The notes under the pieces are model-generated. The model had not been told where the DNA came from. It saw only the letters and a program-made list of their open reading frames with translations, and searched no databases. From Streptomyces sp. NBRC 110035 (GTDB lineage Bacteria > Actinomycetota > Actinomycetes > Streptomycetales > Streptomycetaceae), in contig NZ_BBNN01000021.1 of the NCBI RefSeq assembly GCF_000829695.1, positions 213,203 to 277,202 of the forward strand: 64,000 nucleotides of DNA. The letters run 5' to 3'. Shown here piece after piece: positions 1-8,306 of this stretch. Positions within the stretch are counted from its first letter, which is position 1. The number at the start of each line of letters is the position of its first letter. Made by a program: the position numbers and the translations under genes.

Positions 1-443
1 GGCGGGTGCGCGCCGAGTACGACGACCGGCCGGAGACCTACGCGAAGCTCGCCGAGCACTTCTTCACCTGCTTCCCGCAGCTGGAGGGCGTCCGCTTCAC
101 CCACGCCTGGGGCGGCGCGATCGACACCTGCTCCCGCTTCTCGGCGTTCTACGGCACCGCCCACCGGGGCAGGGCCGCCTACGCGGCCGGCTTCACGGGG
201 CTCGGCGTCGGCGCCACCCGCTTCGGCGCCGAGGTGATGCTGGACCTGCTGGCCGGGGAGCGCACCGAGCGTACGGAGCTGGAGATGGTGCGCAGGAAGC
301 CGCTGCCGTTCCCGCCCGAGCCCTTCGCCTGGACCGGCATCGCACTCACCAAGTGGTCGCTGGCGCACGCCGACACCCACGACGGGCACCGGAACCTGTG
401 GCTGCGGACGATGGACAGGCTGGGGCTGGGCTTCGACAGCTGA
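1..443 (+). CDS. FAD-dependent amine/amino-acid oxidoreductase, C-terminal part (5' end outside window)
   Basis: Open from the window edge in the frame that stops at TGA 441-443; only the last ~147 residues are present. The stretch AYAAGFTGLGVGATRFGAEV is typical of the second FAD-contacting segment near the end of DAO-type (glycine/D-amino acid, gamma-glutamylputrescine) oxidases. The family oxidises an amine or amino acid with FAD and releases H2O2. The nearby gabT, PucR regulator and aldehyde dehydrogenase fit polyamine or GABA breakdown, so a gamma-glutamylputrescine oxidase-like role is plausible. The N-terminal GxGxxG Rossmann motif lies upstream and cannot be checked, and the exact substrate cannot be told from this fragment. 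Confidence 0.75.
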   Translation, partial: RVRAEYDDRPETYAKLAEHFFTCFPQLEGVRFTHAWGGAIDTCSRFSAFYGTAHRGRAAYAAGFTGLGVGATRFGAEVMLDLLAGERTERTELEMVRRKPLPFPPEPFAWTGIALTKWSLAHADTHDGHRNLWLRTMDRLGLGFDS

Positions 444-636
444 GAGCGATTCCCGGCGGCGGGATCCCGGGCCCCGGCGGCCGTGGCCGATTTTCGGCAG
501 CGGTGACCGGATTTCACTCGATGTGATCCGTTTCACTTCAAGGGGTGCCGGAACCCGCGTAATGCCCGGCAGGAAGCCTCCTCTCCTCCTCGTGACGCGT
601 TTTCCCGCGTCCACGACAGAGAGGCAGGCGTGTGTG

Positions 637-1083
637 ATGACAGGGACGAAGTCGGCGGTCGAATGGCTCTCCTCCGTCGCGCCCGATCCCGGGACGTGCC
701 GCCGGGAGTGGGAGCGCAGCCCGCACGGGGTGGCGCTGCTGCCGGCCGGCACGGCGTGGGACGTGCTGATCCTGCCGGGCGGGCTCGGCCGCCCCACGCT
801 CGACGTGCTCACCCGCGTCCTCGACCGGCCCGGCCCGGTGCTGGTCGACTCCGCCGACACGCGGATGGGTTTCCTCGTGCCGCCGGGCACCGCGGCCCGC
901 TGGGTCGGCACCGGTATCCGTACGGCGGGGGCCGGCACCTGGATCGTGGTGCCGTATCCGGGCCGACCGTCGGCCGGCGGGACCCGCTGGCTGTTCCCGC
1001 CGGACGGCTCGGGCACGCTCACCGATCCGGCCCTGCTCGAACTGGCCATGCACGAGGCGGTGGCGGGGCTTGCCGGGTGGTAG
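637..1083 (+). CDS. Small conserved hypothetical protein, primase-polymerase-like
   Basis: A 148-residue protein. The ATG at 637 follows a purine-rich GAGAGGCAGG tract; the frame is open further upstream to 523 but that part lacks a binding site and looks non-coding. The pattern WDVLILPGGLGRPTLDVL, then a Pro/Gly-rich middle and a C-terminal acidic helix, resembles the short actinobacterial relatives of the N-terminal bifunctional primase/polymerase (AEP) fold. I see no convincing catalytic DxD pair, so activity is doubtful. It stands alone between the oxidoreductase and a convergent PAP2 gene. The family assignment is from memory of similar Streptomyces proteins. Confidence 0.55.
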   Translation: MTGTKSAVEWLSSVAPDPGTCRREWERSPHGVALLPAGTAWDVLILPGGLGRPTLDVLTRVLDRPGPVLVDSADTRMGFLVPPGTAARWVGTGIRTAGAGTWIVVPYPGRPSAGGTRWLFPPDGSGTLTDPALLELAMHEAVAGLAGW

Positions 1084-1327
1084 GGGGTGTGGCGGGCAGG
1101 GTCGATCGGTGGCGGAGGTTCTGGCGGTCTGGTTGGCGCGGACCGTCCGAGGGTGCTCCAGCCCTCGCACTTGTCCCCCGTCGTCCCCCGTGGCCGGGAG
1201 CAGTCGTGGATCACCCCAGGGTGCGTGCCCGCGAGGACGCCCGCGGGCAGGGCCTGCGGAGCGCCCCATGGAGTGTGCGGCGGCCCGGATCCGACCGGTT
1301 CGGGGAGGTCCGGCGGACCTGCGACGG

Positions 1328-2101
1328 CTACTTTGGCCGGCCGGCCGGCTTCCGTCCGGTCGACTGCCGTCCGGTGGCTGCCTGAGCGTTGCTCCGGCCG
1401 GCCGGCAGCCACAGGCAGATCAGCAGGACCGCCCCCAGGCACCAGCCGGCGGCCACGTCCAACGGCCAGTGGCAGCCCCTGCGCACCAGCCCGTAGGAGG
1501 CGCCGGCGACCAGGGCGGCGCAGAGCAGCAGGAGAGCGCGGCGGGCCGCCCGCGAGCGCAGCAGCGGGAGCAGGAGCAGGGCCGTCGCACCGTACGCCAC
1601 GACGGCGGTGGCGGTGTGGCCGGACGGGTAGTAGCCGACCGCCGGGGGCACGGCCGGGGTGCCGGGGCGGTCGGTCCATTCCTTCAGGGGCACGACGAGC
1701 ACCGGCACCAGGGCCATCGCCGTCGCTCCGGCGGCGGGCGGCAGCCACCAGCGGTCCCGGCCCACGGCACGCCCCCGCCACGCGACGTACACCAGGGCGG
1801 CCGCGAGGAGGGGCAGGGCCACCTCGATGTTGCCGAGGTCGGAGAGCACCTCGGAAGCCGTGTCCGGCTCGACGAGTACCCTGCTCAGTCGTTCGTCCAG
1901 GTCCACCAGAGGGCCGTCGGCGACGACCTGCCAGGTGATCAGGGCGAAGAGGAGGACGGGAGGTCCGAGCAGCAGCATGGTGCACAGCGTCGCACGCACG
2001 GGCTCGCGGCCGTTCGCGGCGGCAGTGCGGGGCAGGGCACGCCGAAGGGCCAGCGCAGGGGGGGAGAGCACTGGCCCTTCGGGAAACGGCCTGTCGCGCA
2101 T
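1328..2101 (-). CDS. PAP2-family membrane phosphatase
   Basis: A 257-residue integral membrane protein with several hydrophobic segments (e.g. MLLLGPPVLLFALITW near residues 42-57). The acid phosphatase signature is complete: KEWTDRP (KX6RP-type), then PSGH, then GCHWPLDVAAG with the last catalytic His. These enzymes remove phosphate from lipid phosphates such as undecaprenyl pyrophosphate or phosphatidic acid on the outer face of the membrane. The start is uncertain: ATG 2101 has no clear binding site, GTG 2071 lies directly behind AAGGG, and an ATG within the first hydrophobic segment is also possible. Convergent with the primase-like gene. Confidence 0.85.
   Translation of the reverse strand: MRDRPFPEGPVLSPPALALRRALPRTAAANGREPVRATLCTMLLLGPPVLLFALITWQVVADGPLVDLDERLSRVLVEPDTASEVLSDLGNIEVALPLLAAALVYVAWRGRAVGRDRWWLPPAAGATAMALVPVLVVPLKEWTDRPGTPAVPPAVGYYPSGHTATAVVAYGATALLLLPLLRSRAARRALLLLCAALVAGASYGLVRRGCHWPLDVAAGWCLGAVLLICLWLPAGRSNAQAATGRQSTGRKPAGRPK
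2042..2082. repeat. Inverted repeat over the PAP2 start region
   Basis: CCGAAGGGCCAG at 2042-2053 pairs perfectly with CTGGCCCTTCGG at 2071-2082 (12 bp stem, 17-nt loop). It covers the alternative GTG start and the AAGGG that could serve as its binding site, so on mRNA it could mask initiation there. Confidence 0.5.
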
Positions 2102-2455
2102 GACGCGTGGACAGCCGTCCGGACCGGAACGCCGCGCGCCCCGGGGGGTTTGGGGCGCGCGGCTGTCCGATCGTGAGGAGACCCGGAACCCGGGAGCTCC
2201 GGTTGTGTGCGCGAGGGCACGACCAGGTCGAAGCCGGGGAGGCCTCGGCCTGTACCGCTCACGGTCACCTGTGAGCGGGTGTCTCTCTTGTCCCGGTAGA
2301 ACCTACGGCAGGGGGTGGGCCCGCGACAGGGCCAACCGGCTCCTGTCATCCATCCCGCACACGTTCTTCACACGCTCTGCCGCTCACCTCCCGGCGGCGG
2401 ATGCCGGAGCGGCTCACCCGCTTCGTCGGCGGCTCAGATGTGCACCCGTGCCTGC
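2102..2455. other. Non-coding gap between gabT and the PAP2 gene, with a GC-rich hairpin
   Basis: No convincing gene. It holds a 12-bp perfect stem, GCCGCGCGCCCC (2131-2142) with GGGGCGCGCGGC (2152-2163), and a competing pairing of GGACAGCCG (2109-2117) with CGGCTGTCC (2160-2168). The two share bases, so only one can form at a time. It may end gabT transcripts or attenuate the PAP2 gene. Confidence 0.5.
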
Positions 2456-3790
2456 TCAGACGCGTGCGAACGCCTGCTCGAGGATGTCCAGGCCCTCGTT
2501 CAGCAGGTCCTCGCCGATGACCAGCGGCGGCAGGAAGCGCAACACGTTGCCGTAGGTGCCACAGGTCAGGACCAGCAGCCCCTCCCGCTGGCAGGCCTTG
2601 GCCAGCGCGGTCGTCGCTTCCGCGTCCGGCTCCTTGGTCGTGCGGTCCTTGACGAGCTCGACGGCCATCATGGCGCCGCGGCCGCGGACGTCACCGATGA
2701 CGTCGAACTTCTCGGCCATCGCGGTCAGCCGGGTCCTCATGACCGCCTCGATCGCCTTGGCCCTCCCGTTGAGGTCCAGCTCCTTCATCGTCTCGATGGC
2801 GCCGAGCGCGCCCGCGCAGGCCACCGGGTTGCCGCCGTAGGTGCCGCCGAGACCGCCGGAGTGGGCCGCGTCCATGATCTCGGCGCGTCCGGTCACGGCG
2901 GAGAGCGGGAGCCCGCCGGCGATGCCCTTGGCGGTGGTGATCAGGTCCGGGACGATGCCCTCGTCCTCGCAGGCGAACCACTGGCCGGTGCGGCAGAAGC
3001 CGGACTGGATCTCGTCGGCGACGAACACGATGCCGTTGTCCGAGGCGAACGTGCTGATCGCGGGCAGGAAGCCCTTCGCCGGCTCGATGAAGCCGCCCTC
3101 GCCGAGTACCGGCTCGATGACGATCGCGGCCACGTTCTCGGCGCCGACCTGCTTGGAGATCTGGTCGACGGCCTGGGCGGCGGCCTCGGGGCCGGCGTGG
3201 TCGGAGCCGGTCGGCCAGCGGTAGCCGTAGGCGACGGGGACGCGGTACACCTCGGGTGCGAACGGTCCGAAGCCGTGCTTGTAGGGCATGTTCTTCGCGG
3301 TGAGCGCCATGGTGAGGTTGGTGCGACCGTGGTAGCCGTGGTCGAACACCACGACCGCCTGCCGCTTGGTGTGGGCCCGCGCGATCTTGACGGCGTTCTC
3401 GACGGCCTCGGCGCCGCTGTTGAAGAGGGCGGACTTCTTGGCGTGGTCGCCCGGGGTCAGTTCGGCGAGCGCCTCGGCCACGGCCACGTACCCCTCGTAC
3501 GGCGTGACCATGAAACAGGTGTGAGTGAAGTCGGCGAGCTGGGCGGTGGCACGGCGTACGACGGCCTCGGCGGAGGCGCCGACCGAGGTCACCGCGATGC
3601 CCGAGCCGAAGTCGATCAGCCGGTTGCCGTCGACGTCCTCGATGATCCCGCCGTCCGCACGCGCGGCGAACACGGGCAGCACGGAGCCCACGCCCTGTGC
3701 GACCGCGGCGGTACGGCGGGCCTGCAGCTCCTGTGACTTCGGGCCCGGGATGGCGGTGACGACGCGGCGCTCCTGCGGAAGTGCGGTCAT
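2456..3790 (-). CDS. gabT: 4-aminobutyrate--2-oxoglutarate aminotransferase
   Basis: A 444-residue class III PLP aminotransferase, the usual length for GabT. ATG 3790 is preceded by AGGAG (CCCCAGGAGCCCC on the minus strand), which sets the start. Motifs in order: GSGIAVTSVGASAEAVV, FNSGAEAVENAVKIAR, GYHGRTNLTMALT, the PLP-binding Asp in VADEIQSGF, and the Schiff-base Lys in TTAKGIAGGLPLSAV. The enzyme moves the amino group of GABA to 2-oxoglutarate, giving succinic semialdehyde and glutamate in the cytosol. An aldehyde dehydrogenase and PucR regulator lie nearby, consistent with a GABA shunt from putrescine or GABA to succinate. Confidence 0.93.
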   Translation of the reverse strand: MTALPQERRVVTAIPGPKSQELQARRTAAVAQGVGSVLPVFAARADGGIIEDVDGNRLIDFGSGIAVTSVGASAEAVVRRATAQLADFTHTCFMVTPYEGYVAVAEALAELTPGDHAKKSALFNSGAEAVENAVKIARAHTKRQAVVVFDHGYHGRTNLTMALTAKNMPYKHGFGPFAPEVYRVPVAYGYRWPTGSDHAGPEAAAQAVDQISKQVGAENVAAIVIEPVLGEGGFIEPAKGFLPAISTFASDNGIVFVADEIQSGFCRTGQWFACEDEGIVPDLITTAKGIAGGLPLSAVTGRAEIMDAAHSGGLGGTYGGNPVACAGALGAIETMKELDLNGRAKAIEAVMRTRLTAMAEKFDVIGDVRGRGAMMAVELVKDRTTKEPDAEATTALAKACQREGLLVLTCGTYGNVLRFLPPLVIGEDLLNEGLDILEQAFARV

Positions 3791-4181
3791 GAGGGGCTCC
3801 TGGGGGGTGAAACGGACACGTGCCTTCTTTTCTCGCAGGCTAGGGCGAGGAAGGGAGGCTGGGCATGCTCCATGTGGGCGTTGTCCGGGGGGCCGGGTTG
3901 TCCGGTGTGGACATAGCGGGGGACGGAGGGCGGCAGAGGGGCGACGGACGTGACGGCGGCCCGGGGCCCGGCGGGCCTGCGCCGCGCGGCGCAGGCCGGG
4001 GAACCGCCGCGCGGCGCAGGCCGGGGAACCGCGCGGGATCCGGGGCTCACCCTGCACCGTCCGCACCGCACGAAGCGCCCGCGTGGCCCGCCCCGGCCGG
4101 GTGAACGGTGAACTCGCCCTGCGGGGGCGTTAGATTGACTCGCTGACGGTGAACGGCGCGGCGGCTCAGGGGGCAAGGGCG
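3791..4181. other. Divergent intergenic region with a 25-bp tandem repeat and palindrome
   Basis: Promoter region shared by gabT (minus) and the VirD4-like gene (plus). It contains a perfect 22-nt palindrome at 3975-3996 (half site GCCTGCGCCGC) and two exact 25-bp direct repeats, 3981-4005 and 4006-4030, each starting GCCGCGCGGCGCAGG. Short open frames here have no binding site or recognisable product. Confidence 0.6.
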
Positions 4182-6320
4182 ATGGACAGCGACGGGACGC
4201 AGGACGCGCGGGGTACGCACGCGAACCCGGTGCCGCGTCCTGCCGGGCCACCGGAGGTGCCTCCGGTGCCACCGAGGCCGGCCAGGGCACCGGGCATGCC
4301 GCCCCTGCCGGACGGGTCGGCGTTCCTGACCTGGCTGCGCACCCCCCGCCCCGAGGCGCTGCCCGGCGTGTGGCGGTTCGGGCACCGGCCCCGGCCGATG
4401 GAGGAACCGGTACAGATCGCGACCCGGGAACTGCTCAGCGGAGCACTCATCGCCCTGCTCGTGGGGTGGCTGGTCTGGTCACTGCTGGCGAACGGCTATC
4501 TGGGCGGCTGGTGGCTTCTTCCCCTGGAGCTGTTCACTCCGGATGCGTGGCGGACCAGCGACGACCAGATCGTCAACCTCGTCGTCTGGGACGGCTACAC
4601 CCTGCTCGTCGTGTTCGCGATCATGATCGGGGTGGGGAGGCTGGGCCGTTGGGGTGAGGTCTGGCGCCGTTTCGTGGCACCCCGGCTGCGACGCCCCGAG
4701 CCGAAGGAACCGCAGCCGGCCCTCGAGGACGACCCCGCCGGCTGGCCCGCGCTGCGTGCCGCCGGCGCCGCCGACGCGGCGGACCGGCTCGCCGCCGACG
4801 CGCGCGCCGGGCTGATGCGGGACGTCGACCACGCCCGGATCACCCGCGCCTGGCAGGGCGTACGCAGCGGCCGGCACTCCCTCGCCACCTTCACCGGCGC
4901 CGTGCTCGGCCACGGTGCCGCCGCCTGCCCGCACCCCTCCGGCGCCCGCGACCTGCCCGCCCGGCAGGCCCGGCACGACCTGGTCACCGGTCAGGTACGG
5001 CTCGGCACCACCGCCGACGACGCCCGCAACCCGTACGCCTACCGGGGCACCGGACTCGCCCTCGGCCCCGAACTGCTGGGCACCTCCCTGGTCGCGGTCG
5101 GACCGGCCGGCTCCGGCAAGACCAGTGCCGTCGTCCGGCCGCTCGCCGAGTCGCTGTGCCTGCACGCGCTCGCCGGACGTGCCGCCGTGGTCGTCGTCGG
5201 TGCCGCCGGAGTGGCAGCCGGACCGGCCGACGCGTACGACGTCGTGGTACGGATCGGCAACCCCGACTCCGTGTACGACCTCGACCTGTACGGCGGGACC
5301 ACCGATCCCGACGAGGCCGCCGCGGTCCTCGCCGAGGCGCTGGTCGGAGACCTGGCCGACCCGCACCCCGGCAACGACAGCCGGCGTGCCACCACCGTCC
5401 TGGCCCAACTGCTCGGCCCCTTCCACGCGGTGCACGGCCGCTTCCCCTCCGTCCCCGAGCTGCGCGGTCTGCTCGACGGCTCGCCCGGCCCGCTGGCCGA
5501 GCTGCGCCAGGCCCTGACGGAGACGGGGCAGCAGTCGCTGCTGCGCGAACTCGACGCCCGGGAACGGCAGATGGCGCATCCCGGCGACGTCGGCGGAAGC
5601 CTCGCCGACCGGGTGGCGCTGCTCGACCGGCCGGCCTTCGCGACGTTCTTCAAGAGCCGGGGCTTCGACACCTCAGGGCAGTCCCGGCCGTTCACCCTCA
5701 AGGCGCTGGACCATCCCGTACGGGTCCGCGTCGACCTGCCCGCGCGGGGCCACGCCGACGCCTCGCGGGTCCTGGCACGGCTGGTCCTGGCCCAGTTCAC
5801 GGCAAGCGTGACGGAGCGCGAGGACCGGTCCCTGTTCGCCTGCCTGGTACTGGACGACGCGACCGGCGTCATCACCCCCGAGGCCGTGCGCGGCATCCAG
5901 CGGCTGCGGTCGGCGAACGCCGGAGCCGTGCTCACCCTGCGCACCCTGGACGACGTGGCGCGGCCGCTGCGCGGCCCTCTGCTCGGGACCGTCGGATGCA
6001 GGATGGCGCTGGCCGGGCTCACCCCGTGGGACGGGCAGGACTTCGCCGAGGTCTGGGGCAAGGAGTGGACCGAGGCACGGGACGTCACCGACCGGCAGAT
6101 CATCGCGGAGAGCCCGGCGGGCAAGGCCTGGCACGCGGTGCGCCGCGCCATCACCGGCAAGGCGCCCACCGCGCGCGCGGTCACCGTACGGCAGGTCGAG
6201 CGGGAGCGGTGGTCCGCGTCGGAACTCGCGCACGCGATGCCGGCCGGGCACGCGGTGCTGTCCCTGACCGACGTCCGGGGCGAGCACGCGCCGCCGCTGC
6301 TGGTCGACCTGCGGAGCTGA
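4182..6320 (+). CDS. Membrane-anchored VirD4/TraG-like ATPase
   Basis: A 712-residue protein from ATG 4182 (GGGGGCAAGGGCG just upstream; a GTG at 4149 in the same frame is less well supported). The N-terminus is Pro-rich and probably cytosolic, followed by two membrane segments (LLSGALIALLVGWLVWSLLA and YTLLVVFAIMIGVG, about residues 85-105 and 135-155). The large cytosolic part has Walker A GPAGSGKT near residue 307 and a Walker B-like FACLVLDDATG, with an arrangement like coupling proteins of type IV secretion/conjugation. No relaxase, pilus or other transfer gene is nearby, so a conjugative role is not supported; this may be a chromosomal ATPase of the same fold with another role. Confidence 0.7.
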   Translation: MDSDGTQDARGTHANPVPRPAGPPEVPPVPPRPARAPGMPPLPDGSAFLTWLRTPRPEALPGVWRFGHRPRPMEEPVQIATRELLSGALIALLVGWLVWSLLANGYLGGWWLLPLELFTPDAWRTSDDQIVNLVVWDGYTLLVVFAIMIGVGRLGRWGEVWRRFVAPRLRRPEPKEPQPALEDDPAGWPALRAAGAADAADRLAADARAGLMRDVDHARITRAWQGVRSGRHSLATFTGAVLGHGAAACPHPSGARDLPARQARHDLVTGQVRLGTTADDARNPYAYRGTGLALGPELLGTSLVAVGPAGSGKTSAVVRPLAESLCLHALAGRAAVVVVGAAGVAAGPADAYDVVVRIGNPDSVYDLDLYGGTTDPDEAAAVLAEALVGDLADPHPGNDSRRATTVLAQLLGPFHAVHGRFPSVPELRGLLDGSPGPLAELRQALTETGQQSLLRELDARERQMAHPGDVGGSLADRVALLDRPAFATFFKSRGFDTSGQSRPFTLKALDHPVRVRVDLPARGHADASRVLARLVLAQFTASVTEREDRSLFACLVLDDATGVITPEAVRGIQRLRSANAGAVLTLRTLDDVARPLRGPLLGTVGCRMALAGLTPWDGQDFAEVWGKEWTEARDVTDRQIIAESPAGKAWHAVRRAITGKAPTARAVTVRQVERERWSASELAHAMPAGHAVLSLTDVRGEHAPPLLVDLRS

Positions 6321-6472
6321 GGAGCGCGTCGGGGCGGCGCACGTGTGGTGACGCGGTGTGCATACGGTGAGGCAGAATCGGCAGGGGTCGTTCATACGTA
6401 ACGGCCAAAACGTCAGACCGCTCACCGACCCGGACACCGACCGACCGTCCCCGCCGTCGACCTGAAGGCGCC

Positions 6473-8092
6473 ATGCCCCTGACGCTCGCTTCGCTCGCCC
6501 ACCACTCCGCGCTCAAGCTGACCGTGCGCGCGGGCGGGGACGGCCTCGACGTACCGGTCCGCTGGGCGCACGCCAGTGAGCTGGCCGACCCCGTGCCGTA
6601 CATGGAGGGCGGCGAACTGCTGCTCATCACCGCGCTCAAGCTGGACGCGGAGGACGCGGAGGCGATGCGCCGCTATGTGAGGCGGCTGGTGGACGCGGGG
6701 GTCGTCGGCCTCGGGTTCGCCGTCGGAGTCCACTACGAGGACATCCCCGAGGCGCTGGTCGACGCCGCGCGTCAGGAGGGTCTGCCGCTCCTCGAGGTGC
6801 CGCGCCGCACCCCCTTCCTCGCGATCAGCAAGGCCGTCTCCGCCGCCGTCGCCGCCGACCAGTACCGCGCGGTGACCGCGGGGTTCGCGGCCCAGCGGGA
6901 GCTGACCCGGCAGGGGCTGACCGGCGGCCCCGAGGGCCTGCTGGCCGCGCTCGCCACCCAGATCGACGGATGGGCCGCGCTGTACGACGCCTCGGGCGCC
7001 GTCGTCGCCACGGCACCGGACTGGGCGGGCCGGCGGGCCGCACGGCTCACGGCCGACGTACGCCGGCTGCGGGAGCGGGCGGCGCCCGCCTCGTCGGTCG
7101 TCGCCGGACCGGAGGACGACGACCGGGTCGAACTGCACTCCCTCGGCACCGGCCGGCGCCCCCGTGCCGCGCTCGCCGTCGGCACGGCCGCCACGCTCGG
7201 CACCGCCGAGCGGTACGCCGTCCACTCCGCCGTCGCGCTGCTCACCCTGACCACGGAACGCTCCCGCTCCCTGCACGCCGCCGAGCAGCGGATCGGGGCC
7301 GCGGTCCTGCGCATGCTGCTCGCCGGGGAGCCGGACCACGCCCGCGCGGTGGCCGGACACCTGTACGGCGGTCTCCTGGACGCGCCCTTCAGGATCGTCG
7401 TGGCCGAGGCGGGCACGGCGCCCGCCGCCCGTGCCCGTGCCCGGAGCGACCCGAACGGCGACGCCCTCGCCGCGCTCGCGGAAGCCGTGGAGTCCGCCGC
7501 CGCCCGCTCCGGCGAGGCGGTTCTGGTCGTGCCGGAGGGAGAGCGGCTGGTGGTGCTGGCCGCCGACGGCGGCGCGGCCGTGACCGCGTGCTGCGACCAC
7601 GCGGCCGCCCTGGAGGCCGCGCGCGGTGCCACGGGCGCCCACGAGTCCCTCGTGGGCGCCGGCGAGGACGAACTGGTCGTGGGCCTCTCCGCACCGGCCG
7701 GCCCCATCGCCGCCTCCGCCGCCTACAAGCAGGCCGGACAGGCGCTGTCGGTGGCCAGGAGGCGGGGCCGGGTGCTGGTGGAACACGAGCAGATGGCCGC
7801 CGGGTCCGTGGTACCGCTGCTCGCGGACGACGCGGTCCGCGCCTTCGCCGACGGACTGCTGCGGCCCCTGAACGAACACGACGCGACCGGGCGCGGCGAC
7901 CTCGTCGCCTCCCTGCGCGCCTGGCTCTCCCGGCACGGGCAGTGGGACGCCGCGGCCGCCGACCTCGGCGTGCACCGCCACACCCTCCGCTACCGGATGC
8001 GTCGCGTCGAGGAGATCCTCGGCCGCTCCCTGGACGACCCGGACGTCCGCATGGAGCTGTGGCTGGCGCTGAAGGCGACCTCGTCCGACTGA
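6473..8092 (+). CDS. PucR/CdaR-family transcriptional regulator
   Basis: A 539-residue protein. N-terminal PucR ligand domain (GLDVPVRWAHASELADPVPY, then GGELLLITALKLD), a central GGDEF-like sensing region, and a C-terminal helix-turn-helix: AAADLGVHRHTLRYRMRRVE. Regulators of this family control purine, GABA, proline and polyamine breakdown, usually switched by an intermediate of the pathway. Next to the aldehyde dehydrogenase gene on the same strand and near gabT, so it probably controls one or both. ATG 6473 follows a weak GAAGGCGCC site. Confidence 0.88.
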   Translation: MPLTLASLAHHSALKLTVRAGGDGLDVPVRWAHASELADPVPYMEGGELLLITALKLDAEDAEAMRRYVRRLVDAGVVGLGFAVGVHYEDIPEALVDAARQEGLPLLEVPRRTPFLAISKAVSAAVAADQYRAVTAGFAAQRELTRQGLTGGPEGLLAALATQIDGWAALYDASGAVVATAPDWAGRRAARLTADVRRLRERAAPASSVVAGPEDDDRVELHSLGTGRRPRAALAVGTAATLGTAERYAVHSAVALLTLTTERSRSLHAAEQRIGAAVLRMLLAGEPDHARAVAGHLYGGLLDAPFRIVVAEAGTAPAARARARSDPNGDALAALAEAVESAAARSGEAVLVVPEGERLVVLAADGGAAVTACCDHAAALEAARGATGAHESLVGAGEDELVVGLSAPAGPIAASAAYKQAGQALSVARRRGRVLVEHEQMAAGSVVPLLADDAVRAFADGLLRPLNEHDATGRGDLVASLRAWLSRHGQWDAAAADLGVHRHTLRYRMRRVEEILGRSLDDPDVRMELWLALKATSSD

Positions 8093-8107
8093 CGACCGCG
8101 ACGGATT

Positions 8108-8143
8108 GTCCTCCCGTCTTCCGGTCTTCCGGTCCTCCGGTCT
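8108..8143. repeat. Pyrimidine-rich octamer tandem repeat
   Basis: About four copies of GTCTTCCG-like octamers (GTCCTCCC, GTCTTCCG, GTCTTCCG, GTCCTCCG) just after the PucR stop codon, merging into a CT-rich tract. It sits in the 214-bp gap before the aldehyde dehydrogenase gene; function unknown. Confidence 0.55.
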
Positions 8144-8306
8144 TTTCTTCCCGTCCTTCTGTCGTCGACCGCCGACAGATCTGCCAAAGCGGCGCGTACC
8201 GGGAAGCGACTGCTACGACTCGGACAAGCGTCACGTCGCCGGCGCGCCCCTACGGTGGACGCAGCAGGCCACGTACACCCCCCAACGCGGAAGGGCCGGA
8301 TCACTC

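Noticed and set aside
3865..4104. Possible small gene in the gabT/VirD4 gap
   Set aside because: Translation consists mostly of the GC-rich repeat; no binding site.
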